A DNA stretch of 64,000 nucleotides from Corynebacterium casei LMG S-19264 (GTDB taxonomy: Bacteria > Actinomycetota > Actinomycetes > Mycobacteriales > Mycobacteriaceae), in assembly GCF_000550785.1 (NCBI RefSeq), contig NZ_CP004350.1:2150009-2214008 (forward strand), written 5' to 3'. Of this stretch, positions 35,600 through 43,904 are shown piece by piece. Made by a program: the position numbers and the translations under genes. The stretch's first letter is position 1; the number at the start of each line of letters is the position of its first letter. The notes under the pieces were generated by a model, which saw only the letters and a list, made by a program, of their open reading frames with translations, had not been told where the DNA came from and made no database searches.

Positions 35600-36193
35600 A
35601 TGATTGACAACCCGATAAGTAAGAGCACTCAACAACGAAGGCCTACACTGAAATGGGCGGTTGGGGTAGATACCATCATCGGATACATTCTCGTACCCTT
35701 CTATGTCGTACTGAGTTTTGTTATCCCGAAAAGGAACACCGAGGCTATCTCCAAGAAACCTCACACTTCGTCAGCTGGCGAAAAAATCATCGGTGGTTTT
35801 AAGAGCATCTGTTTCGCCTGGATAAAGTCTATAGGTGTTGCCATGAGTACAGGTGCAATAGTAGGCACAGTCGAATGGGGACTGGCCAGACTCCTGAACC
35901 GCAGAATGCTCGACGGGGTTCCAGCGATAGCAACAGGAGTCGGCATTCCTGCCCTCGTAGGTGGTGTACTCATCGACAGAAAGAATCGATGGCGTGGTGC
36001 AGCAATCTCCGTCTTAGCAACGCTACCCCGTATTCTTCTCAGCGGAAGCTGGCGCCGAGATCTGTCTACCGACGAGGAATACGACCAAAAAATGGCGAAA
36101 GCGAGCGGGCAACTATCGCAGGTTCTGAAAGAAGAGGCGGAGCGAAAGCAACGCCGGATAGCCAACTTACGCAGTCGTTCTACCTCAACTTAA
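35600..36193 (+). CDS. small multi-spanning membrane protein, possible immunity partner
   Basis: 197 residues. Hydrophobic segments lie at about 19-40 (VGVDTIIGYILVPFYVVLSF), 70-92 (FAWIKSIGVAMSTGAIVGTV), 103-125 (VPAIATGVGIPALVGGVLID) and 132-148 (AAISVLATLPRILLSG). The C-terminus is a long charged helix (QLSQVLKEEAERKQRRIANL). No enzyme motif and no family recognised. It directly follows the secreted protein gene (21 bases) and ends in a terminator, so the two form a unit. Immunity, export or anchoring of the secreted partner are all possible; immunity is only an inference from the pairing. Confidence 0.6.
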   Translation: MIDNPISKSTQQRRPTLKWAVGVDTIIGYILVPFYVVLSFVIPKRNTEAISKKPHTSSAGEKIIGGFKSICFAWIKSIGVAMSTGAIVGTVEWGLARLLNRRMLDGVPAIATGVGIPALVGGVLIDRKNRWRGAAISVLATLPRILLSGSWRRDLSTDEEYDQKMAKASGQLSQVLKEEAERKQRRIANLRSRSTST

Positions 36194-36233
36194 AACGGCC
36201 GAAGTATCCGAGCGTGAACCAGCTCAACGATTC

Positions 36234-36280
36234 GACCCCGGACCACAAGCTCTATATCCGCTTGTGGTCCGGGGTCTTTC
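36234..36280 (+). terminator. terminator of the secreted/membrane pair
   Basis: Perfect 16-bp stem GACCCCGGACCACAAG (36234-36249) / CTTGTGGTCCGGGGTC (36261-36276) with an 11-base loop, then TTTC. The U-run is short. purH ends 77 bases further on the other strand, so the hairpin may serve both. Confidence 0.75.
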
Positions 36281-36352
36281 GCGACATTGGTTCTAAAGCT
36301 CTCGCTGTTTTCTCTGCACCAAGTCTGTCCACGAAAGTAGTGAGGAAACGAC

Positions 36353-37900
36353 TTAGTGCGCGAAGTGACGGGTACCCGTGAAGTACATGGTGATTCCCGC
36401 TGCTTCTGCCGCTGCAACTACTTCCTCATCGCGGATGGAGCCGCCGGGCTGGACGACGGCGGATACGCCGGCATCGATTAGCACCTGCAAACCATCAGCA
36501 AATGGGAAGAACGCATCCGATGCTGCGACCGAACCGCGGGCACGCTCTGCGGAATCCGCCAAGGTGTTCGCCCGCTCAACAGCTAGCTTCGCGGAGTCAA
36601 CGCGGTTGACCTGACCCATGCCTACGCCAACGGTTGCGCCCTCGTGCGCCAACAAAATGGCATTGGACTTCACCGAGCGCACGGCACGCCACGCAAATTC
36701 AAGCTCTGCCAGCTTCTCCTCAGATGCTGCCTCGCCCGCTGCCAAGGTCCAGGTCGAAGCCTGATCGCCTTCAGCCTGGTAGACGTCAGCTTCCTGCAGC
36801 AAACGGCCACCGGAGATTTCCTTGACCTCAACCGCTGGTGCCTCGTGTTCAGCAACGAGGATGCGGATATTCTTCTTGCCCTGCAAAATCTCTACCGCAC
36901 CGTCCTCGTAGGAAGGCGCGATGATGACCTCGGTGAAGATGTCTGCAACCTGGGTCGCCATCTCCTTGGTGACTTCACGGTTGACCGCGATAACGCCACC
37001 GAAAGCAGACATTGGGTCACACGCATGCGCCGCAGCATGAGCCGCAGCAATCGACTCATCAGAAACCGCGATGCCACAAGGGTTTGCATGCTTGATAATA
37101 GCCACGCAAGGACGCTCATGATCCCAGGCCGCACGCCATGCAGCATCCGCGTCCTGGTAGTTGTTGTAGCTCATTTCCTTACCGTGCAGCTGCTTCGCAT
37201 TAGCCACACCAGAAGTGCCCTCACGAACGACGGATGCCTTCTGGTGAGGGTTCTCGCCGTAGCGCAATGCGTCGCCTTCAAGGTCTGAAGAAGCGGAGTC
37301 ATCGGCAAGCTGCTGTGCGAACCAACCGGATACTGCAACGTCATAGTCTGCCGTGTGCTTGAACGCCGTGGCTGCCAACTGGCGACGCTGCGCCAGGTCG
37401 AATCCACCCTGCGCGACTGCCTCAGCGATATCGCCATAGTGTGCTGGATCAACAACAACCGCAACCGATGGATGGTTCTTCGCCGCCGCGCGAACCATGG
37501 AAGGGCCTCCGATATCAATCTGCTCAACGCAGCCATCAAAGTCCGCACCAGAGGCCACGGTTTCACGGAATGGGTACAGGTTCACCACTACCAACTGGAA
37601 TGGAGCAATCTCCAACTCTTCCAACTGGTTCAGGTGATCCGGTTTGCGGGTATCAGCCAAAATGCCTGCATGCACGCGTGGGTGCAAGGTCTTCACACGA
37701 CCTTCGAGGCACTCTGGGAATCCGGTGAGTGTTTCAACCGGAGTGACGTTGATGCCAAGATCTGCAATCTTGGCGGCGGTGGATCCGGTGGACACAATCT
37801 CTACGCCTGCGCCATCTAGCGTGCGGGCGAGCTCTTCGAGCCCCGTCTTGTCATAAACGCTAATTAGTGCACGCTTGATCTGCTTGCGGTCATCACTCAT
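36353..37900 (-). CDS. purH: bifunctional AICAR formyltransferase/IMP cyclohydrolase
   Basis: Catalyses the last two steps of purine synthesis. 515 residues. The N-terminal IMP cyclohydrolase (MGS fold) shows [20 protein letters not shown] and [20 protein letters not shown]. The C-terminal transformylase has [60 protein letters not shown] and the final [10 protein letters not shown]. Normal length. Encoded after purN on the minus strand with a 39-base gap. Confidence 0.97.
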   Translation of the reverse strand: MSDDRKQIKRALISVYDKTGLEELARTLDGAGVEIVSTGSTAAKIADLGINVTPVETLTGFPECLEGRVKTLHPRVHAGILADTRKPDHLNQLEELEIAPFQLVVVNLYPFRETVASGADFDGCVEQIDIGGPSMVRAAAKNHPSVAVVVDPAHYGDIAEAVAQGGFDLAQRRQLAATAFKHTADYDVAVSGWFAQQLADDSASSDLEGDALRYGENPHQKASVVREGTSGVANAKQLHGKEMSYNNYQDADAAWRAAWDHERPCVAIIKHANPCGIAVSDESIAAAHAAAHACDPMSAFGGVIAVNREVTKEMATQVADIFTEVIIAPSYEDGAVEILQGKKNIRILVAEHEAPAVEVKEISGGRLLQEADVYQAEGDQASTWTLAAGEAASEEKLAELEFAWRAVRSVKSNAILLAHEGATVGVGMGQVNRVDSAKLAVERANTLADSAERARGSVAASDAFFPFADGLQVLIDAGVSAVVQPGGSIRDEEVVAAAEAAGITMYFTGTRHFAH

Positions 37901-37939
37901 GGATGAAAGCCTTGCCTTCCTGAATGGGAAAATCTGGGA

Positions 37940-38545
37940 TTAAATCTCAATAGTAAGTTGCTGGTTATTAACCTGCGCTGCGCGTAATACCCGCACGATA
38001 AGATTACGTTCGACGCTCTTGATGCGCTCATGCAAGCTCGCCTCATCATCGTTTGCCTCAATCATGATTGGCTGCTGCGCGATAATGCGGCCAGTGTCAA
38101 CTCCCGCGTCCACAAAATGGACAGTAGAGCCGGTGACTTTCACGCCATAAGCCAACGCATCCCTAACACCATGCGCGCCCGGGAAGGACGGCAAAAGTGC
38201 GGGATGCGTATTAATAGTGCGGCCCTCAAAGGTGGCCAAGAAATCAGCGCCCAGGATTTTCATAAATCCGGCGGACACCACCATATCTGGCTGGCCAACA
38301 GCGGCCACAAGGTCTTTGTTCCACTGCGCGCGGTCCGCGCCCAGTGGCACTACTTCTGTGGCAATGCCTGCATTTTCGGCTCGCTCAATACCTTTACATT
38401 CCACATCAGCGACCACCTTAATAACGGTATAAGAGCCGTCCTGATTATCAATGATGTTCTGGAGCAAAGATCCGGTACCAGAAACTAGCACCACTACTTT
38501 AAGCGGGTCTGTTGCGTTCAAAGCTTGCGAAGGCGATTCAGTCAC
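37940..38545 (-). CDS. purN: phosphoribosylglycinamide formyltransferase
   Basis: Third step of purine synthesis: transfers formyl from 10-formyl-THF to GAR. 201 residues with VVLVSGTGSLLQNIIDNQDG near residue 17 and the catalytic segment TINTHPALLPSFPGAHGVRD near 110 (Asn-His pair), then VHFVDAGVDTGRIIAQ (Asp). Normal length. It lies between perM and purH, the Rv0955-Rv0956-Rv0957 order of M. tuberculosis. Confidence 0.96.
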   Translation of the reverse strand: MTESPSQALNATDPLKVVVLVSGTGSLLQNIIDNQDGSYTVIKVVADVECKGIERAENAGIATEVVPLGADRAQWNKDLVAAVGQPDMVVSAGFMKILGADFLATFEGRTINTHPALLPSFPGAHGVRDALAYGVKVTGSTVHFVDAGVDTGRIIAQQPIMIEANDDEASLHERIKSVERNLIVRVLRAAQVNNQQLTIEI

Positions 38546-38652
38546 GCCTTACAGACTAGTCTGTAGCCCTTTCAGGCACGAAACGATGCCGTTTAATTTT
38601 CTACCCGACTGGGGGAAGCACCCAAAGTCCACCCCTATTTAATAGGAGTCAT

Positions 38653-40530
38653 TTAATTAGAGTCATTCTTTTTAGACCGCTCATCCGAATCCTCTGCATC
38701 AACATCAGCAACGGACTCATCATCTTTGTGTTCAATAACTTCGCCCTCAAGAGTTTCGCCTTCAAGGAATTCACCGTCGAAGTTCTCAGTGGCCGAAGGC
38801 ACGTGCTCCGTGGAAGCCACTTCCGCCGGTGAAGTGGTGATTTCAGTGGCGTCGGAGCCTTCTGCCGTGTCGAAGCGTTCTTCTACGTCATCCTCGCCCG
38901 GTACCGAATCTGGGAAAGCACCGTCTTCAAGATTGTCCATCAGGGAATCCGAAAGCTCAGATTCATGTGCATCCGTTGATTCAACTGCTTCTACGTCAGC
39001 ATCTTCGCTGTCTCCGCTACCTTCGGATTCTTCAACTTCGCCGTCAATATAGTCATCATCGGCGTTAGCTGCAGCTGCAGCAGAGTCAGAATCTTCTTGC
39101 GCGCTGTCTTCCTCGTCAGTTTCTGCATCGAGCACGGCGTTATTATCTGCTTGGTCCACTGAACCGTCAGCGTCGTCTTGTGCATCTGCTTTGTCTGCCA
39201 GGTCTGCGTCTTCAGCGGAGTCTTCAGCTTCAGCAGCTTCAGCGGAAGTGTCCGTGGCTGCGGCGGCAGCTGGTTCGGCATTGCGGCGGGCATTGATTGC
39301 GAATCCAGCGGCAACTGCCAAGTTAATACCGGCAACCCAGACCACGGCAAGTCCCGCCGACATGAGTAGCATTGGCCCAACCGCTTGGTAGTAGCCGAGC
39401 TCGCCGGAGACAAAGTAGCCAAAGACAAGCACGAGTACACCAGCAGCTACACCGGAGACAGCTGCTTGGAGGAAATTAGGCTTCTTCTTCACGCCGACAA
39501 AGGCGATGGCAATTGCGGTCAGTACCAACAAGCCAATTGCCCACGGCGCCGCGGTGCCTGGAACTACGCCCAACAAAGGCAACGGCGGAAGCGGCACCAA
39601 GTGCACGCTAAAGAGACTGACGCTGGCATCACCAATATGGAACTCAGAGCCAAGCAGTACTCCCACTGCCGCGATGAGGATATTAGGCAGATAAAGAAGG
39701 GAGAGACCGATGACTGAGAAAAGTCCCAGACCGGCCAAGTGTGGGTAGCTGTCCATGACTAGCGCCTGGTTATCAAAGTTGAAGATAAACAGCGCTAGAA
39801 GCACTACTGCGGCAACTACTAGGAGTACGAGCAAGGATTGCACAGCTAGCACGACGCCATCGACCACAGCGCGCGGAACTTTGTAGCGTTTAGCCAACGC
39901 CCGCCACAAGCGTGGGCCCATGCCAATAACCAAAGCAGTCAAATGCAGAACCAAAGCCCGCGCGATTGTTGGGCCCAGCGGTGGCGGCGACAAGTCATAA
40001 ACCTGCGCGGCGTCCCAGAGCATGAACCATGCGATACCGATAAGAATCACCGGCACCACAATGACCCAGCCTAAAAGGGCTAGCAGGTCATTAATGCTGA
40101 CCTTGTCCTTGATCGCGCGGTGTACATTGCCCGCGAGCATCCATCCCAGAATCAATGCCGGAAGGATTGGCAACGCGGAGATAGTAATGCCGCCAGCGAC
40201 GACCGGCGCTAGGTTTGTGACCATCCACGACTCCGCGATTGCAGTGGGCAGCCATGCCGAAGGCGAAGTGGTCAGCAAAACCGTTGCCAGGGCGATAACC
40301 ACCAGTGAGAAAAACGCGACCAAGTTGGGCACAGCCACAACAAAAAACATGCGGCGCAGGCGCGATCCCCACGTGACCGGGCCGGTCGCGCGTCGGGCTT
40401 TGGACTCTTCTCCCACAGTCTTGGCAACGCGTGCTGCCGACGGCGAGGCGGCCTTAACCTTTCCACGACCGCGCGCCGAGCTGCGCGGGCCCGAAGTAGA
40501 CCGCGATTGGGGGCTAGTGTTTTTGCTCAT
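38653..40530 (-). CDS. perM: PerM-like integral membrane protein (DUF6350) with acidic tail
   Basis: 625 residues. After a basic head (SPQSRSTSGPRSSARGRGKV) come about ten spans between residues 55 and 415, starting VVAVPNLVAFFSLVVIALAT. The last 200 residues are Asp/Glu/Ser-rich and disordered. In M. tuberculosis the gene in this position upstream of purN, Rv0955 (PerM), is needed for persistence and supports the division protein FtsB. Assignment is by synteny and layout. The acidic tail is a lineage feature. The gene symbol is borrowed from the mycobacterial orthologue. Confidence 0.75.
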   Translation of the reverse strand: MSKNTSPQSRSTSGPRSSARGRGKVKAASPSAARVAKTVGEESKARRATGPVTWGSRLRRMFFVVAVPNLVAFFSLVVIALATVLLTTSPSAWLPTAIAESWMVTNLAPVVAGGITISALPILPALILGWMLAGNVHRAIKDKVSINDLLALLGWVIVVPVILIGIAWFMLWDAAQVYDLSPPPLGPTIARALVLHLTALVIGMGPRLWRALAKRYKVPRAVVDGVVLAVQSLLVLLVVAAVVLLALFIFNFDNQALVMDSYPHLAGLGLFSVIGLSLLYLPNILIAAVGVLLGSEFHIGDASVSLFSVHLVPLPPLPLLGVVPGTAAPWAIGLLVLTAIAIAFVGVKKKPNFLQAAVSGVAAGVLVLVFGYFVSGELGYYQAVGPMLLMSAGLAVVWVAGINLAVAAGFAINARRNAEPAAAAATDTSAEAAEAEDSAEDADLADKADAQDDADGSVDQADNNAVLDAETDEEDSAQEDSDSAAAAANADDDYIDGEVEESEGSGDSEDADVEAVESTDAHESELSDSLMDNLEDGAFPDSVPGEDDVEERFDTAEGSDATEITTSPAEVASTEHVPSATENFDGEFLEGETLEGEVIEHKDDESVADVDAEDSDERSKKNDSN

Positions 40531-41225
40531 CAGCTATACACATTGCCACGATCTCGCCCGCTTTTAGCGTTGGCACCCCGACCCACAGCCAAGTTCCAGG
40601 TCACTCAAACCACTTGCGTTCAACCGCACCGCACGTGACCTGGAAAACGGCAAATGCATCACCCAACGCGTGTCCGCTACTTGCCGCTATCAGCCAATGG
40701 TTCAAGTAATGGAATTGATTGAACCCTCGATTTAAACGATAGGTTGAAACTAGTCCTATATATGGAATAAATAAACTACGCACATTTTCCTACAGTCAGA
40801 GTTTTCAAGGCCAAGTCTGACGGAGTGGCGTTTTCGCCACAATAACCACACTCGTAACGGACATTTCGCCCAGTTTTGACGACCGCGCTTTGGGAAAAGT
40901 TAACTTTGAGCGAACTCAAAACCCTTCAGTGGCGGTAATCACAAAAAATTTCAAGCGGTGAAATTTAGGAAATAAAAAGCATCCGTCTGACGTTTGTACT
41001 GGCTTAACGAGATTGGTTGATAAATTTGTCCCATTCAGAATTCGGAATATCCTTAATCCAAATTCCGAAACAGCTTGCTCGCACTCCGCCGAGACGCTAT
41101 TGTTACCTTTCGTTGGTAACAGTAAGGTCACAATCCGATAAAGAGCCAGGGTTCAATGTAACGCCCTATCGCATCACCAGATGCACCCGCTCCAGGAGTG
41201 AGACAGTAAAAGGGAAGAAATATAC
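40531..41225. other. 695-base non-coding region upstream of the first LytM gene
   Basis: No credible gene. It holds an 11-bp inverted repeat TTCCAGGTCAC (40594-40604) / GTGACCTGGAA (40635-40645) with a 30-base loop, a small hairpin GTGGCG-TTTT-CGCCAC (40825-40840), an 8-bp hairpin TTCGGAAT (41041-41048) / ATTCCGAA (41072-41079), and the GTAACA/GTCACA direct repeat listed separately. I searched by eye for a c-di-AMP (ydaO) riboswitch, common before actinobacterial wall hydrolases, and did not recognise one. Confidence 0.5.
41116..41132. promoter_or_regulatory. direct repeat upstream of the LytM gene, MtrA-like site
   Basis: GTAACA (41116-41121) and GTCACA (41127-41132) form a direct repeat with period 11, 94 bases ahead of ATG 41226. 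GTCACA is the mycobacterial MtrA half-site as I recall. The left copy is also half of the inverted repeat TGTTACC/GGTAACA (41101-41121). Confidence 0.45.
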
Positions 41226-42023
41226 ATGCAAAGCATTTCTCAGCGCACTGGCGTTGGACGTCACCGCAAGGTGAACACCGCTCAGACGGCTAAGGGACGC
41301 ATTGCTTTAGTAACCGTTGCTGCAGGCGCGGTTTCTACTGCTGGCGTTGGCGGAGCTGCTGCAGCTCAGGTCCAAACTAATCCTGAGGACTCAATCAAGA
41401 CCCAGACCGTTGACTTCAAGCACGTCAGCAAGCCTTCCCCTCTCGACCAGGTCACCGGCCAGGTTGAGAACGCAGTAAAGGGAGCACAGAGCGACTTCGA
41501 CGCAGCTGTAGCAACCACCCCACAGATTCTTACTGTTGCAGAAACCAAGCCAGTTCAGAACTTGGGCGAACAGCTCAACACTGCAATTCAGGCTTCCCAG
41601 GCACGTGCCGCTGCTGATGAAGCAGCCCGCGCACCTTCCGTAGCTCGCCCAGCTGAAGGCGCTTTCACCTCCGGCTTCGGCCCACGTTGGGGCTCTTTCC
41701 ACGCTGGTATCGATATCGCGAACTCCAACGGCACCCCAATCTTGGCTGTCATGGATGGCACCGTCATCGATTCCGGCCCAGCTTCTGGCTACGGCAACTG
41801 GATCCGCATCAAGCACGAAGATGGTTCCGTTTCCGTTTACGGCCACATGGAATCCCTTGACGTTGCAGTTGGCCAGCAGGTCACCGCAGGCCAGAAGATC
41901 GCCGGCATGGGCAACCTCGGTTTCTCCACCGGTACCCACCTGCACTTCGAGATTCATCCAGACGGCAACACCGCAGTCGACCCAATTCCTTGGTTCGCAG
42001 AGCGCGGCGTCAACATCGCTTAA
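41226..42023 (+). CDS. secreted M23 (LytM) peptidase
   Basis: 265 residues. The N-terminal signal sequence (GRIALVTVAAGAVSTAGVGG, then AAAAQ) sits after 24 basic residues, followed by a 90-residue helical linker and a complete LytM domain from about residue 150: AFTSGFGPRWGSFHAGIDIA with metal His and Asp, then SVSVYGHMESLDVAVGQQVT and STGTHLHFEIHPDG with the second His pair. All zinc ligands are present, so it should be an active peptidoglycan endopeptidase; corynebacterial LytM proteins act in daughter cell separation. Its terminator follows at once. Confidence 0.9.
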   Translation: MQSISQRTGVGRHRKVNTAQTAKGRIALVTVAAGAVSTAGVGGAAAAQVQTNPEDSIKTQTVDFKHVSKPSPLDQVTGQVENAVKGAQSDFDAAVATTPQILTVAETKPVQNLGEQLNTAIQASQARAAADEAARAPSVARPAEGAFTSGFGPRWGSFHAGIDIANSNGTPILAVMDGTVIDSGPASGYGNWIRIKHEDGSVSVYGHMESLDVAVGQQVTAGQKIAGMGNLGFSTGTHLHFEIHPDGNTAVDPIPWFAERGVNIA

Positions 42024-42041
42024 TCTCGCACCACTTTTGCA

Positions 42042-42111
42042 CAGCCCTTAGGCCGAGCTTCTACTACTACCAACAACATCTTCCGGTAGGAGCTGAGCCG
42101 AAGGGCTTTTT
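42042..42111 (+). terminator. terminator of the first LytM gene
   Basis: Long hairpin: AGCCCTTAGGC (42043-42053) pairs with GCCGAAGGGCT (42097-42107), and the inner AGCTTCTAC pairs with GTAGGAGCT. TTTTT follows. Confidence 0.88.
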
Positions 42112-43147
42112 GCATGCTCAAAATCGGCGCCCTGTGCGCTTCTGAACGGTTTTGAACCAATATTTGGGAAACGCTCCCCGCACTCTGAGATTCAACGCCG
42201 CTATTGGGCGTCTAGACGCGCAAAGCACAAACACCCAAACACAAGCGGGGACAATGCGCACATACCCGGACGCAATCGGTGAAGATAATCCAGGAGCACT
42301 TCGGAAGCCCATCGGCAATGCCTCGGATGTCTCAACTATTCAGCAATTCAGATATCGCGGACATCGTGACTAACGCGGCCATTGACCCCACCCCACCCGG
42401 GCCGTGCACAAGCGTGGCTTAACATCAAAGATTGGCGAGAATTCTTGGGATTTAAAATCCGAATCTCGCCTTCGTCGCCACGACTTGGGAAGTGTTGGTA
42501 AAAGCCACAGCGTTTTTTATGACATCGCTGAGATTTTCCTGAACGTTACAACGCCGATTCACATTTTTCTGCAGCCGCCCTCCCCGAGCACATGCAGTAT
42601 CGATTTAATGGCACGCGTTGCCGCTCTAGTGGCAGCCACCCCCTATCAGGTCAATCGCACGCAGCCTTATCAGGTCGCCCATCTAGCTAATGCACCGAAT
42701 AGAACGAAGGTTCACTAGCGAATGATTCGGCCGAAAAATAAACCGAACAAGATACAACGGGATTACAAGAAGTTGCGTTACGACACGCCCATAACCATTT
42801 CCAACGGCCGAGATCCCTACCCCCATTTGCCACCCCCAGAGGTTGAAGCACTGGTTTACAGTCGTCACTTCTTTAACATTTACAACATGCGTAACACACT
42901 GGCATGTTCGAAAGTTTATCGAAAACGGGCTGCCATCACCTGCGGTTTTTCCATTGCGAAGTGCCCAAACACCGGATAACTTTAACCACGTTGCTACAAA
43001 GCAATCACGAACACATAACGAATCGCTTCTCTTTATCTCTTGAGGCTTTAGCCCCCGGAGAATTTTTTGGGAGAAGCTTTCTTATGCACGTGATTGATGT
43101 GGCTAAACCAAACACTGAAGTACAGCGTTTAGCAAAGGACTTGATCT
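42112..43147. other. 1-kb non-coding region between the two LytM genes
   Basis: Several short open frames occur but none has a plausible ribosome site or family match. Visible elements: the 9-base direct repeat TATCAGGTC near 42645 and 42668, and AACA-rich repeats TTAACA (42873-42878), ACAACA (42882-42887), GTAACA (42891-42896). A 29-codon frame (43084-43173, start MHVIDVAKPNTEVQRLAKDL) overlaps the next gene's start and could be a leader peptide. The rest shows nothing I can interpret. Confidence 0.4.
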
Positions 43148-43900
43148 ATGAAGCGCATCCCACGCGCAGTTAAAGCTGCTCTCGCAGTGGCTACTGCCAC
43201 CGGCGTTGGCCTAGCCACCGTCTCTGGCGCCACCGCGAACACGCCGGCGCTCAGCCTCAGTGTCCCTAACGGCTCTTCTGAAGCTCAGGTAAATAGCGCC
43301 AACGGTTCTGAACTAGTCAACGCAGCCGTTGGTTTGTTCACAAGCGTTGACGGTGTCTTGAACAATGGCGTTGTCCCAAAGATTGAGCGCACCGAATACG
43401 GTGTCTCCATTGTCTTGGACCCAAGCTCCATTCCAGGACTGGCAGAGCAGTTCGCTCCAGCGGACCCATCGCAGCTGTCCCCTATGCAGGGAAGCACTCC
43501 AGATGGACGCACCGTGGTCTTCCCGACCTCCGGTACTTTGACGTCCACCTACGGCGCACGCTGGGGAACCCACCACAACGGTATTGACGTGGCTAACCCA
43601 ATTGGCACGCCAATCGTTGCAGTGATGGATGGTGAGGTTATCTCCTCCGGTCCAGCGCAGGGTTACGGCAACTGGATTCGTGTTCAACACGACAACGGGG
43701 AAATCTCCGTCTACGGCCACATGCAGGCCTCTTCCCTATTGGTGGGAGTTGGCGAGCGCGTGACCGCGGGTCAGCAGATTGCCTCCATCGGCAATGAAGG
43801 CCAGTCCACTGGACCACACCTTCACTTTGAGATTTGGCCAGATGGCGCAAATCCAACCGACCCACAGCAGTGGTTCGCAGGCAACGGAATCAACTTCTAG
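43148..43900 (+). CDS. secreted M23 (LytM) peptidase, second copy
   Basis: 250 residues. Signal peptide AVKAALAVATATGVGLATVS with GATANT, a 90-residue spacer, then a LytM domain from about residue 122: SGTLTSTYGARWGTHHNGID (metal His, Asp), EISVYGHMQASSLLVGVGER, QSTGPHLHFEIWPDG (His pair). All zinc ligands are intact. It is about 55% alike by eye to the copy at 41.2 kb within the domain but differs in the spacer. AAAGGAC precedes the ATG. It ends four bases before the convergent pcrA stop. Confidence 0.9.
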   Translation: MKRIPRAVKAALAVATATGVGLATVSGATANTPALSLSVPNGSSEAQVNSANGSELVNAAVGLFTSVDGVLNNGVVPKIERTEYGVSIVLDPSSIPGLAEQFAPADPSQLSPMQGSTPDGRTVVFPTSGTLTSTYGARWGTHHNGIDVANPIGTPIVAVMDGEVISSGPAQGYGNWIRVQHDNGEISVYGHMQASSLLVGVGERVTAGQQIASIGNEGQSTGPHLHFEIWPDGANPTDPQQWFAGNGINF

Positions 43901-43904
43901 TTCG

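Noticed and set aside
40850..41225. c-di-AMP riboswitch before the LytM gene
   Set aside because: The conserved GCCGAAC and GGGTGAA-type blocks could not be found.
42404..42718. 104-codon open frame between the LytM genes
   Set aside because: No ribosome site, no recognisable domain, composition unlike coding sequence in this window.
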